In this document: positions 41,899 through 50,502 of the stretch, one piece after another
How the letters are laid out: each line of letters begins with the position of its first letter
Position numbering within the stretch: the first letter of the stretch is position 1
Source: Gemmatimonadetes bacterium 13_1_20CM_4_69_16
GTDB taxonomy: Bacteria > Gemmatimonadota > Gemmatimonadetes > Gemmatimonadales > GWC2-71-9
Direction of reading: 5' to 3'
NCBI GenBank assembly: GCA_001919865.1
Contig: MNIR01000052.1
Span: forward strand, 1 to 64,000
DNA length: 64,000 nucleotides
Made by a program: the position numbers and the translations under genes
The notes under the pieces: generated by a model
The model's database searches: none
What the model was told of the DNA's origin: nothing
The model's input: the letters and a program-made list of their open reading frames with translations, nothing else

Positions 41899-43275
41899 AT
41901 GTCGACTGATCACGCAGCCACGCTGCGGCGGTTCCAGAGTCCGGCGGTGCGCCAGAGCGCCGCGCTGGACGATCTGGTACGCCGGGCGGTGTTCGGGTCC
42001 GCGCCCGAGCGGGAGCAAGCGCGCTGGCTCATCTGGGAGATGGGGCAGCAGGCGGGCGTGCGCCCGGCCTCGATCCACGAGCTCTACCTGGCGCGCGGGC
42101 GGGGGCAGGTCCCCCCCTTCACCACGCCCGCGATCAACGTGCGGGTGCTGGCGTACGACAGCGCGCGCGCGGTGTTCCGCGCGGCGCGTCGCCTCGACGT
42201 CGGCGCGGTGATCTGTGAGATCGCCCGCAGCGAGATCGGCTACACCGAGCAGCGGCCGGCCGAGTACGTGGCCGTCATGACCGCGGCGGCGCTGCGCGAG
42301 GGCTTCCCGGGGCCGATCTTCATCCAGGGCGACCACGTCCAGGTCAATGCGAAGAAGTACGCCGCCGATCCGGAGACCGAGCTCCAGGCGTTACGCACCC
42401 TGATCGAAGAAGAGCTGCACGCCGGCTTCTACAACATCGACGTCGACACTTCCACGCTGGTGGACCTCTCCAAGGGGTCGCTGGACGAGCAGCAGCGCGT
42501 GAACTACGAGCGCGCCGCCGAGCTGACGCAGTTCATCCGCGAGCGGGAGCCGGACGGCGTGACCGTGTCGGTGGGCGCGGAGATCGGCGAGGTGGGCGGC
42601 AAGAACTCGGACGTGCACGAGCTGAAAGCGTTCATGGAAGGGTACAACCGGACGCGGCAGCGGCTCGGCCCCTATCCCGGCATCAGCAAGATCTCGGTGC
42701 AGACGGGCACGAGCCACGGCGGCGTGGTGCTCGCGGACGGCTCCATCGCCAAGGTGCAGCTGGACCTCGAGGCACTGAAAGCCCTGTCGCGCGAGGCGCG
42801 CGCCACGTACGGATTGGGCGGCGCCGTGCAGCACGGCGCCTCGACCCTGCCCCCGGAGGCCTTCGGAAACTTCCCGGCGTGCGAGGCGATCGAGATCCAC
42901 CTCGCCACCAACTTCCAGAACATCGTCTTCGACCACCCCAAGCTGCCGGCCGAGCTGCGCGCGGAAATCACCGAGTGGGTCAAGACGGAGTGCAAGGACG
43001 AGTGGAAGAAAGGCGACACCGAGCAACAGTTCGTTTACAAGGCCCGCAAGAAGGCCATCGGACCCTTCAAGCAGCGGCTGTGGGAGCTGCCGGCTGCGGT
43101 GCGGGAGGCCGTCGCAGCCGACCTGGAAAAGACGTTCGCCTTCCTGTTCGAGCAGCTCAAGGTCACGCACACGCGCGCGATCGTGGACCGTTTCGTGCGG
43201 CCGCCGTTGCAATCGCACGCGCAGCCGCGTGCCGTGGCGGTCGCCGCGCCGGACGACCTGGAGGCGGGCGAGTGA
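41899..43275 (+). CDS. fba: Class II fructose-bisphosphate aldolase, long form
   Basis: 458 residues, clearly longer than the usual about 350, matching the long class II aldolase group. Metal site: IFIQGDHVQVNAKKY (Asp/His), with more ligands in SSVxE-like VHELKAFMEGYN, QTGTSHGGVVL and GGAVQHGAST; FQNIVFDHP follows. A TACATT box and a GAGGGGGCC ribosome site precede the ATG. With pyk it forms a glycolytic segment. Tagatose-bisphosphate specificity cannot be excluded. Confidence 0.87.
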   Translation: MSTDHAATLRRFQSPAVRQSAALDDLVRRAVFGSAPEREQARWLIWEMGQQAGVRPASIHELYLARGRGQVPPFTTPAINVRVLAYDSARAVFRAARRLDVGAVICEIARSEIGYTEQRPAEYVAVMTAAALREGFPGPIFIQGDHVQVNAKKYAADPETELQALRTLIEEELHAGFYNIDVDTSTLVDLSKGSLDEQQRVNYERAAELTQFIREREPDGVTVSVGAEIGEVGGKNSDVHELKAFMEGYNRTRQRLGPYPGISKISVQTGTSHGGVVLADGSIAKVQLDLEALKALSREARATYGLGGAVQHGASTLPPEAFGNFPACEAIEIHLATNFQNIVFDHPKLPAELRAEITEWVKTECKDEWKKGDTEQQFVYKARKKAIGPFKQRLWELPAAVREAVAADLEKTFAFLFEQLKVTHTRAIVDRFVRPPLQSHAQPRAVAVAAPDDLEAGE

Positions 43276-43616
43276 GCGAGCGAGGAGGAGGGGGAGGGGG
43301 AGGGGGGGGCTCCGCGCTCGGGTCGTTCCTGCTCGGTCTGGGCGTCGGGGCCGTGGTAGGGTTCCTGTTCGCCCCTGAGGGCGAGGCGACCCGCGGCAAG
43401 CTGGAGCGCAAGCTGCGTGGCTTGCGCGACCTGGCGAGCGAGAAGGTGGATGAGCTGGGCCAGCTGCTCGAGGCGGAAGACGATGCGGAGGGCGCGCCCC
43501 CCGCCCGCGAAGCGCTGGCGCGTCGCCTCTCGGAGGCCAAGCGCCGTCGCCGCGGCGCCAAGGCGCTCCCCGGCCAGGTGGCGGACTCCGAGCAGGAGGA
43601 CGAGCCCGTCGCGTGA
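43272..43616 (+). CDS. YtxH-domain small membrane protein
   Basis: 114 residues from GTG 43272, overlapping the fba stop. A poly-Gly start (coded by a G-rich, quadruplex-like tract at 43284-43309) leads into a membrane helix (LGSFLLGLGVGAVVGFLFAP) followed by EGEATRGKLERKLRGLRDLA, the YtxH signature, and a charged coiled-coil tail. YtxH proteins are stress-linked membrane proteins without known activity. Coupled to the next gene by GTGA. Confidence 0.82.
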   Translation: MSERGGGGGGGGGSALGSFLLGLGVGAVVGFLFAPEGEATRGKLERKLRGLRDLASEKVDELGQLLEAEDDAEGAPPAREALARRLSEAKRRRRGAKALPGQVADSEQEDEPVA

Positions 43617-44506
43617 AGCCCGAGGGCGGCTGGCATCGGTCGGTGACCGGCGTCGTCCGCCGCACGCTCGAGGCGGCCTACGAAGACAACATCCCGTTCC
43701 TCGCCAGTGCCCTGTCGTTCGATCTGATCCTGACCATCATCCCCTTCGTCGCTGTCCTGCTCGCCACGGTCGGCTATCTCGTCCAGCACCAGGTCACGAC
43801 TCACCAGGTGCAGTTGCACGAGCTGCTCGCGCGGTTCGTGCCGACGACGCCGGGCGGGAGCACCGACCAGGCGTTCCAGACGGTCGAGCGCGTGCTGGGG
43901 AGCGTGGTGCGCCACCGCGGTCGACTGACCGCGTTCGGCCTGCCCCTGTTTCTGTGGTTCTCGACCCGGCTGTTCGGCGGGTTGCGGGCCGCGCTCAACG
44001 AAGTATTCGACACCGACGAGCGACGGCCGTGGCCGGTCGCCAAGCTGCTCGACCTCGCCATGGTGCTCGGCACGGGCGCCCTGCTCGTCGTGAGCGGGCT
44101 CGTCGCCGCGTGGGAAGCGGGCAGCGCGGCGCTCGTGAGCACCTCGAGCTTTGCGCTCGACTGGCTGTGGCGCTTCGGGCTCGAGACGGTGGCGTTCGCC
44201 GCCGGCGTGGTGCTGTTCTTCAGCATCTTCAAGCTGCTTCCCAGCCGCCGGATCCATTGGCGCACAGCGCTCGTGGCCGCCGTGTTCTGCTCGCTCGGCT
44301 TCGAGGTGGCGAAACGGCTGTACGCGCTGTACGTGACGCGGTTCGCCACGCTCGATCAACTCGCGTCGGACGCCAACGTGGTAGCGTTCGCGCTGTTCCT
44401 GCTGTGGGTGTACTACACGGCCTATCTCTTCCTGCTGGGGGGCGAAGTGGCGGAGACCTACGACCTGATGCGCATGCGCCGCTCGCAGCGCGTCCGGCTC
44501 GGATGA
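43613..44506 (+). CDS. YihY/BrkB-family inner-membrane protein
   Basis: 297 residues with about six membrane helices (LILTIIPFVAVLLATVGYLV; LAMVLGTGALLVVSGLVAAW; ETVAFAAGVVLFFSIFKLLP). DNIPFLASALSFDLILTIIP and FLLWVYYTAYLFLLGGEVAE are family motifs. Once thought to be RNase BN, these are now uncharacterised membrane proteins. GTG 43613 start overlaps the YtxH stop, and the end overlaps ltaE (ATGA). Confidence 0.9.
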   Translation: MKPEGGWHRSVTGVVRRTLEAAYEDNIPFLASALSFDLILTIIPFVAVLLATVGYLVQHQVTTHQVQLHELLARFVPTTPGGSTDQAFQTVERVLGSVVRHRGRLTAFGLPLFLWFSTRLFGGLRAALNEVFDTDERRPWPVAKLLDLAMVLGTGALLVVSGLVAAWEAGSAALVSTSSFALDWLWRFGLETVAFAAGVVLFFSIFKLLPSRRIHWRTALVAAVFCSLGFEVAKRLYALYVTRFATLDQLASDANVVAFALFLLWVYYTAYLFLLGGEVAETYDLMRMRRSQRVRLG

Positions 44507-45537
44507 CCGGTCCCGCGCCGATCGACCTCCGCAGCGACACCGTGACGCGGCCGTCGCCCGCGATGCGCCGCGCCATGGCCGAAGCCGAGGTTGGCGATGA
44601 CGTCCTGGACGGCGACCCCACGACCCGGCGTCTCGAGCAGCGCGTCGCCGAGCTGCTGGGCCAGGAAGCGGCGTTGTTCTTCCCGTCGGGGACGCAGGCG
44701 AACCAGACCGGGATCGCCCTGCTCACCCGCCCCGGGACGGAGCTCGTCCTCGAGGCGGACGCGCACCTGGTCCATTACGAGCTCGCCGGCGTCGCCGCGA
44801 ACTGGGGCGTGCAGATCCGACCGGTCGCGACGCCCGACGGCCTGCTCACCGGCGACTTGGTGCGCGCCGCCCTGCGCCCCGAGTCGCCCCACGTCCCGCG
44901 CACCGGGGCCGTCGCGGTGGAAAACACGCACAATGCGGCGGGCGGTAAGGTGATGCCGCTCGCCGTCATGTCCGGAGTCGTGGCGGCGGCCCGGGAGGCG
45001 AGCCTGCCCGTCCATCTCGACGGCGCCCGGCTGTGGAACGCGAGCGCGGCCCTCGACGTCCCGCCCGCCGGGCTTGCGCGCGGCGCGGCGACGGTGATGG
45101 TGAGCTTCTCAAAGGGACTCGGCTGTCCCGTCGGGTCGTGCTTGGGTTTCGCGGCGCGGGACCGCCCGCGCGCGTGGGAGATCCGGAAGCGGTTGGGGGG
45201 CGGGATGCGGCAGTCCGGCATTCTCGCGGCGGCCGCGCTGTACGCCCTCGACTGCAACCTGAGCCGCCTCGTCGAGGACCACGCGAACGCGAGGCTCCTC
45301 GTGGACCGCCTGTCCGACTGTCCCGCGGTCCGACCGTCTCACCCCGAATCCAACATCGTCATGCTGGATCTCCAGCGTGAGAGAGACACCGCGGACACCG
45401 TGATTCCGAGGCTCGCGCAGGCGGGAGTGCTGGTCGTGCCGTTCGGCGCGCGGCGGCTACGGGCCGTGACGCACCTCGACGTGAGCCGGCAGGACGTGGA
45501 GCGGGCGGCCGGCGTGATCACCCACGTGCTCGCCTGA
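44503..45537 (+). CDS. ltaE: Low-specificity L-threonine aldolase
   Basis: PLP enzyme splitting threonine/allo-threonine to glycine and acetaldehyde. 344 residues from ATG 44503; the tracked ORF starts far upstream in another gene. IDLRSDTVTRPSPAMRRAM opens the protein; the substrate loop and PLP contacts lie in FFPSGTQANQ, HLDGARLWNAS, and the Schiff-base lysine is in VSFSKGLGCPVGS. Other family marks: RKRLGGGMRQSGILAAAA. Confidence 0.95.
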   Translation: MTGPAPIDLRSDTVTRPSPAMRRAMAEAEVGDDVLDGDPTTRRLEQRVAELLGQEAALFFPSGTQANQTGIALLTRPGTELVLEADAHLVHYELAGVAANWGVQIRPVATPDGLLTGDLVRAALRPESPHVPRTGAVAVENTHNAAGGKVMPLAVMSGVVAAAREASLPVHLDGARLWNASAALDVPPAGLARGAATVMVSFSKGLGCPVGSCLGFAARDRPRAWEIRKRLGGGMRQSGILAAAALYALDCNLSRLVEDHANARLLVDRLSDCPAVRPSHPESNIVMLDLQRERDTADTVIPRLAQAGVLVVPFGARRLRAVTHLDVSRQDVERAAGVITHVLA

Positions 45538-45561
45538 GCGGCGCCCGGCTGCGTCGCTTGT

Positions 45562-45567
45562 TATCTT
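45562..45567 (+). promoter_or_regulatory. -10-like TATCTT, leaderless start of the first JAMM gene
   Basis: TATCTT ends 7 bp before ATG 45575, so the transcript would begin at or next to the start codon. No Shine-Dalgarno and no clear -35 are visible. Confidence 0.4.
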
Positions 45568-45574
45568 GGGGCCG

Positions 45575-47188
45575 ATGAGCGCTGGCGCTCCGCTGCAACA
45601 GCCGATTCCGCTCGCCCGGTCTATCCTGTGGAGCCCCGTGAGTGCGGAGGCCCCGGGAGAGGGGGAGGGGGAGCCGCCCGGCGACATCCCGTTTCCCATC
45701 TTCCTGGCGCAGTCCGCCCTCGTGGCCATCCATGAGCACCTCGCCGCGCCGCCGCGCCCGGGGCAGGGGCTGCTGGGGTTTCTCGTCGGGGACCTGTGCC
45801 AATGCCCTGAGACCGATGTCACCTATCTCGTCATCGACGCGGCGCTGCGGCTGAGCCAGCCGATCTACGGCGACCGCACCACCGACATCGTGACCCGCAT
45901 CTGGGACCGGATCGAGGCGCAAGCGCAGGAGGCGAAAGGCCAATTGATCGGCTGGTACCACAGTCATCCACCGCTGCCGCTGTCGTTGTCGCCGGACGAC
46001 ATCGAGACCCACGAGCACTACTTTACCGAGCCGTGGCAGCTCGCCCTCGTGCTCGGCAGCGGAGCTGACGACGAGCCCGTCAGCGGGTTCTTTCGGGCGG
46101 GCGCGGACGAGGCGTGGGCCACGACGTCGCTCCCGTTCTACGAACTGCTGAGCGAGGAGGCCGCTCGCCCGGGCGCGAAACGGCGCTCGTTGGTGACGTG
46201 GAAGAACTACCAGGCGTCCACGCCGGTCGCGGAGCGCGCTGCTCGGCCGCAGCCGCCGCGCGAGCAGGCAGCGCCGCCCTCGCCCCCTGCGCCGCCGCCC
46301 CCGCCCCCTCCGCCGGCGACCGCACCCAAGTCGGACGAGCTCGTATTTCTTACTGCCGCCGACGACTTCGCGTCCAAACCGCCCGCGCGATCGTCCGGAC
46401 CGACACCGCGGCCACCGGCGCCGCCGCGGTCGCCGCCGCGGTCGCCGCCGCCCCCGTACCCGCCGGCGCAGCGGGAAGAGCCGTCCCCGGAGGCTTGGGC
46501 TGCGTCGTTGGAGCAAGCCCCGACCGAGCCAGACCTCGCAGCAGAGCCGTTCGAACAGCCCGCTGAGGTTCCGGTCGAGGAGCCGCCCCCCGCGCGCGCC
46601 CGGCCCGCGGGGCGTTATCGAAAAAGGCGGCGCGGTACTTGGGTCGCCGCAATCGGTCTGCTCCTGCTCGGAGGCGCCGGCGGTTTCTACGTCTGGCTCA
46701 ACGGGGACCTACCCAGTCTTCCCCACTTACCGAGCCTACCGAAGCTGACTAGCCTGCCGAAGCTGCCGAGCCTGCCGAAGCTGCCGAGCCTGTCGAAGCT
46801 GCCGTTTTTGCGACGAGCGCCCCCCCCCGCCGCAGCGCCCAAGCGACGACCGCCGCCACAGCCACCAGCGTCTGCGCTTCCCCCTCGGGGGGAGTCGGCA
46901 CCCGCGCTCCCGGCGCCCGCTGCGCGGCTCGACCGGCTCGCGGACTCGGTGGTGAAGGCGGTGCGCGACTTCGGCGACCGCGGCGCGTTGTTCGAACGAC
47001 GCCAGTTGGCGTGCGACGGGCTGGCGCGCGGACTATTGGCGGTGGAGAATCGCTGGCTCACGTACGGCACCGCTCGCCGCGCCTTCGGCGTGCCGGATCG
47101 GACGCGCGCGGCGCGCGATCAGGCGTTGTATGCCGGCGTGGACTCCGTGGAGCGCCGGTTTGAGAAGTCGGGATGCCAGCGGCCCTAG
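45575..47188 (+). CDS. JAMM/MPN-domain protein with membrane anchor, paralogue 1
   Basis: 537 residues. The N-terminal about 200 are a JAB/MPN fold; the metal motif GWYHSHPPLPLSLSPDD fits HxH-x7-S-x2-D exactly (His129, His131, Ser139, Asp142). The usual upstream Glu (before GLMLG in Rpn11) appears to be Gly here (QGLLGFLVG). A long Pro-rich linker, one membrane helix (AAIGLLLLGGAGGFYVWL, about 355-375), an LPSLPKLPSLPKL repeat, and a helical C-terminal domain with two cysteines (RRQLACDGL, KSGCQRP) follow. Likely N-in/C-out. Function unknown. Confidence 0.8.
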   Translation: MSAGAPLQQPIPLARSILWSPVSAEAPGEGEGEPPGDIPFPIFLAQSALVAIHEHLAAPPRPGQGLLGFLVGDLCQCPETDVTYLVIDAALRLSQPIYGDRTTDIVTRIWDRIEAQAQEAKGQLIGWYHSHPPLPLSLSPDDIETHEHYFTEPWQLALVLGSGADDEPVSGFFRAGADEAWATTSLPFYELLSEEAARPGAKRRSLVTWKNYQASTPVAERAARPQPPREQAAPPSPPAPPPPPPPPATAPKSDELVFLTAADDFASKPPARSSGPTPRPPAPPRSPPRSPPPPYPPAQREEPSPEAWAASLEQAPTEPDLAAEPFEQPAEVPVEEPPPARARPAGRYRKRRRGTWVAAIGLLLLGGAGGFYVWLNGDLPSLPHLPSLPKLTSLPKLPSLPKLPSLSKLPFLRRAPPPAAAPKRRPPPQPPASALPPRGESAPALPAPAARLDRLADSVVKAVRDFGDRGALFERRQLACDGLARGLLAVENRWLTYGTARRAFGVPDRTRAARDQALYAGVDSVERRFEKSGCQRP

Positions 47189-47395
47189 TGTTGCAGAGGT
47201 GCGACACTCATCGGCCCCGGTCCATCGCCTTGGGCTAAGAGCGCCACACCCCTACGCCAGTCCCGAAGCCGGCGCGTTGTTGCCAACCCCACGTCCTTCA
47301 ATACGTTGCCAGCGCCATCCTGAGCCCGCCGCCGCTGCGTCGTCGAGGACCGTGCGGCGTCGCTACGGCGAGGAAGTTGCAGCGCCGTTGAGGCG

Positions 47396-48619
47396 ATGGA
47401 CGGTGTGCGGAGTAGTCTGTCCCGGTTCCGCGTCCCTGATGCGGTCTCTCCTCCCGGCGACGGCCTCGCCGGAAGCGGCACGGAGTATGTCGACCGGCCG
47501 TTGCCCCTCGCGTCGGCGATTCTCTGGACCCCAATGGTCGATCATCCGTCCGCGGAAGACGGCCATCGGATCTTCATCACTCAGGCAGCGCTCGCGTCCG
47601 TCCATGCCCACGTTGCCGCCAAGCCTCGAGGGACTGCTTCGCTCGGTTTCTTGGCCGGCAGTCTGTGCTTGTGTCCCGATAGCGGGGCGCCGTACATCGT
47701 CATCGAATCCATAATCCACCTCCCTTGGTCGATAGCGGGTGACCATCTCAAGCCGGCGCTGTCACAGGGATGGACGGTGGTGCAGGACGAAGTGCACCGG
47801 AACGGGGGTCAGTTACTGGGTTGGTATCACACGCATCACGGAGTCGAGCCCAGACCGTCGCCTGCCGACGTAGACGCGCACCTGGCGCTGTTCGATCAGG
47901 CGTGGCAAGTGGCGTTGGTGGTGACGCCTGGGGAACGGCCCGCGGGCGGCCTGTTCCGGATCTCGGGGGACGGTGTGCGCGCCAACGAGTATCTGCCGTT
48001 TTACGAGCTGCTGGATGCGGGCTCGGTGCTTCCGGACGGGCGGAAGGTCACCGATCTCGCGTGGGTGAACTATCGCACGAGCGAGACGATTATCTCCTCG
48101 GACCGCGTCTCCGACCCGGGGTTCCGGCTGCAGCCGCACCTGCTGTTTCCCGACGACATCGACGAGGAGGTTGCGGCACCGGCGCCGCCGCCCGCGCCAC
48201 CAACCGGCGTCGAGCGCACCGCCCGAGTCGCCGGCTACAGCGTGGCGGGCGTGGTCGCGGCCGCGGTGTTGTTCAACGTCTACCGGGCCCTCGCCTCGTC
48301 GAGCGCAGGAGCGGCGACCAGCGGCCAACCGGTGGCGGTCGCGGCGCCGCGGGAACGGGTCGATCGCATGGCCGATACGGTGGCGCTCGCCGTGGGCGCG
48401 TTCGACCTGCGCGCCCGCTTGTTCGACGGCCGCAAGATGGCGTGTCCGGACCTGGCGCGCGGTCTCATCGATGTGGAAGAGCGCTGGATGTCCTACAACG
48501 TCGCCCGGAAGAATGCCGCCGCGCTCGATTCGGCGCGCAACGCTCGGGACCGGTCCCTGTACAGCGACGTGGACGCGGTCGAGCGCCGGTTCGAGCGCTC
48601 GAAGTGCGCGCGGCCATGA
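47396..48619 (+). CDS. JAMM/MPN-domain protein with membrane anchor, paralogue 2
   Basis: 407 residues. Same plan as paralogue 1 but with a short linker: JAMM motif GWYHTHHGVEPRPSPADVD (His145, His147, Ser155, Asp158), the Glu position reading TASLGFLAG (Ala), one membrane helix (VAGYSVAGVVAAAVLFNVYR, about 279-298), and a C-terminal domain (RVDRMADTVALAVGAFDLRA ... RKMACPDLARGL ... RFERSKCARP) clearly homologous to that of paralogue 1, including both cysteines. The 207-bp spacer before it has no clear promoter. ATGA overlap with the next gene. Confidence 0.8.
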   Translation: MDGVRSSLSRFRVPDAVSPPGDGLAGSGTEYVDRPLPLASAILWTPMVDHPSAEDGHRIFITQAALASVHAHVAAKPRGTASLGFLAGSLCLCPDSGAPYIVIESIIHLPWSIAGDHLKPALSQGWTVVQDEVHRNGGQLLGWYHTHHGVEPRPSPADVDAHLALFDQAWQVALVVTPGERPAGGLFRISGDGVRANEYLPFYELLDAGSVLPDGRKVTDLAWVNYRTSETIISSDRVSDPGFRLQPHLLFPDDIDEEVAAPAPPPAPPTGVERTARVAGYSVAGVVAAAVLFNVYRALASSSAGAATSGQPVAVAAPRERVDRMADTVALAVGAFDLRARLFDGRKMACPDLARGLIDVEERWMSYNVARKNAAALDSARNARDRSLYSDVDAVERRFERSKCARP

Positions 48620-50193
48620 AGCGCTTCCTGGCGGGTCTCGGCGGGCTCGTCCTGCCGGCGCTGCTCGCCGCGCAGGGAACCGAGCCGCTCCGCAAGACGG
48701 ATTTGATCCGTCTCCTCTCCAGCCCGATGATTCCCAGAGGAGAGGTCGCCGATCTCGTGCGACGCAACTGCCTCGCCTTCCGGCCCACCGAGCGTGACTG
48801 GGCGGATCTGCGGGGCTTGGGCGCGGACGCGGAGGTGCTGAGCGGCATCGGCGGCTGCGCGGCAAGACAGACCTCACGGGCGGTGGTCACGCTCGCGAGT
48901 GGACAACCTGCGGCGTCGGCACTCGGGACATCGCCCCCCGTTCCCGTCGCCACCCCGCCCGCTCTTCCCGCGGTCGTGACCGTGGCCCCGACCGCGCCAC
49001 GAGCCGTCGGTCTGGCGGGGGGCGAGGCCTTGATCCGCGTGGGCGCACGACGGGGTGACGCGCCGGTGCGGGGGGTGGTGCTCGTGTTACACGGCAGCTC
49101 GGGGATCGCCGGCGGAGCGGGCCGCGACGTGCAGGCGATCACGGACGACAGCGGGCTCGCCGTCTTCCGATTCCCGGCCGGCCGGCAGGTGGCGAACTAC
49201 CATCTCGAAGTCGTCTCCCGTACCGGCGCGGCGCTTCCCGGTCGACCCTCGGTGGAGCTCGCGGTGCGCCCGGGCCGACCAGTGGTCGCCGACGTGCGGC
49301 CGGCCCGGCTGGAGGTGGGTGCCGCGCCGGAGGGGCCGGTCACGATCCAGGTAGCGGTACGTGATTCGTTCGGCAACGCGGTCGCGAACGAGCCGCTTGA
49401 GCTGCGGCCGGAGCGCGGCGACATGGGCGTGGTCTCCGACGCCCGCGTCACCGATTCGCTCGGACGGGCAGCGTTTGTGGTCCAGACGGCCGCGCTGCGG
49501 CGACCGGGTCGCATCGAACTGCGGGCCCGCGGAGAACGGCTGGCGGCGTTCGACGCCGTCTTCAGTGGCACCGCGGCGAGCGCGGGGACCGGATTCGTGT
49601 CGAGCGGTGGGCAACGGGGCGTCGCGCGGATGCTGCTTACGGAGCCGCTCCTGTTCCAGGCGCACACCGTCTCCGGCAGACCGCTCTCGGGCCGCGTGGT
49701 GAGCGTCCGGGGCCGCAACGCCCAGGTGCGGGACAGCGCCGTGACGGATTCGCTCGGCCGCGCCCGGATCGAGGTAACGCTCGGGGCGCAGGCGGGGATG
49801 GCCGTCGTCACCGCCTCGCTCGATTCCGTCCAAGCGGCGGAGACGCTCCGGGTCGATCCCGGTCCCGCCGTCGAGCTCATCCTGGAGCGCGACGGCGTCC
49901 GCGTGGATGGGGGACGCATTCTGGTGGAGCGGGACGTCCCCTTCGCTCTGACGCTCAAGGCGCGCGACGGCTACGGCAACATGGTTCCCACCGCGAGCCT
50001 GTCCCGCACGCTGCTCGACGTGCTGCGGCGCTACAACGTGCGTAGCCAGCTCCTCAAGTTCGTCGGCGTGCAGACGGACAGCCTCACCGCGGCTCTCAAG
50101 TTCAAGCCGGTCGCGCTCGGCAGCACCGACCTGAAGATCTCCGCGGGCCTGGCGGCGACCGTCTCGGTGGAGGTGGTGCGCCCGAGCAGGTAG
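48616..50193 (+). CDS. Exported protein with invasin-type Ig-like domains
   Basis: 525 residues with a signal peptide (MKRFLAGLGGLVLPALLAAQ). An N-terminal helical domain (LIRLLSSPMIPRGEVADLVR) is followed by repeated Ig-like beta domains: DAPVRGVVLVLHG, VAVRDSFGNAVANEPLELRP, VTDSLGRAAFVVQTA, VSGRPLSGRVVSVRGRNAQV and VTDSLGRARIEVTLG. The DSxGNxV/VTDSLGRA pattern is that of Big_1-type adhesin domains. Start overlaps the JAMM2 stop, so the products may act together at the cell surface. No catalytic residues are evident. Confidence 0.8.
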   Translation: MKRFLAGLGGLVLPALLAAQGTEPLRKTDLIRLLSSPMIPRGEVADLVRRNCLAFRPTERDWADLRGLGADAEVLSGIGGCAARQTSRAVVTLASGQPAASALGTSPPVPVATPPALPAVVTVAPTAPRAVGLAGGEALIRVGARRGDAPVRGVVLVLHGSSGIAGGAGRDVQAITDDSGLAVFRFPAGRQVANYHLEVVSRTGAALPGRPSVELAVRPGRPVVADVRPARLEVGAAPEGPVTIQVAVRDSFGNAVANEPLELRPERGDMGVVSDARVTDSLGRAAFVVQTAALRRPGRIELRARGERLAAFDAVFSGTAASAGTGFVSSGGQRGVARMLLTEPLLFQAHTVSGRPLSGRVVSVRGRNAQVRDSAVTDSLGRARIEVTLGAQAGMAVVTASLDSVQAAETLRVDPGPAVELILERDGVRVDGGRILVERDVPFALTLKARDGYGNMVPTASLSRTLLDVLRRYNVRSQLLKFVGVQTDSLTAALKFKPVALGSTDLKISAGLAATVSVEVVRPSR

Positions 50194-50292
50194 CGCTTAG
50201 AGGTCCTGCGTTCTCCGTCCTCCGTGGTCCGTCCCACGTTCACCGCTGCACGTCTCCCTGTTCTCCCGGTCGCTGATTCACTAGCTTTTGGA

Positions 50293-50388
50293 GCCCCAGG
50301 TCCGTAGGTCGTCCGCTCGTGAACCGCGTCAGGCCCCCGCAGGGAGCAGCGCTAAACGGGTCGAGACTTCGCTGCGTCAACCTGGGGC
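50293..50388 (+). ncRNA. ffs: Signal recognition particle RNA, small bacterial type
   Basis: RNA core of the SRP, which binds Ffh to target membrane proteins. Terminal helix GCCCCAGGT (50293-50301) pairs perfectly with ACCTGGGGC (50380-50388). The conserved Ffh-binding core is recognisable: GAACC, GTCAGG, AGCAGC and CTAAAC in the expected order and spacing (50330-50357). The apical loop is CCGCA instead of the usual GGAA tetraloop. A TAGCTT box at 50282-50287 sits at promoter distance. Position just upstream of dnaX-ebfC-recR matches the scr-dnaX order in Bacillus. Confidence 0.85.
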
Positions 50389-50396
50389 ATTCCACA

Positions 50397-50488
50397 TGCA
50401 AACGCGAAAGTGGGAACGCGGAAGTCGGAACGCGCGGCGACGCCCGTCCGCCTGTTCCGCGTTCCCACTTCCGCGTTCCGCGTTTGCA
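50397..50488 (+). repeat. Long inverted repeat of AACGCGGAAGT units between ffs and dnaX
   Basis: Left arm from 50397 (TGCAAACGCGAAAGTGGGAA...) and right arm ending 50488 (...TTCCGCGTTTGCA) match over about 33 bp with few mismatches. It belongs to the same family as 2299-2377. It ends 14 bp before the dnaX ATG and is read in frame by the over-extended ORF in the track. Confidence 0.88.
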
Positions 50489-50502
50489 GTAGATTCCTTC
50501 CC

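Noticed and set aside
50194-50280. Short coding gene after the Ig-like protein
   Set aside because: The stretch is made of iterated CTCCGT/GTCCGTC words without a plausible ORF or ribosome site.
50410-50502. N-terminal extension of dnaX in the ORF track
   Set aside because: It translates the inverted repeat (SAFRVCSRF); DnaX proteins start at the MIALARKYRPKRF-type block.
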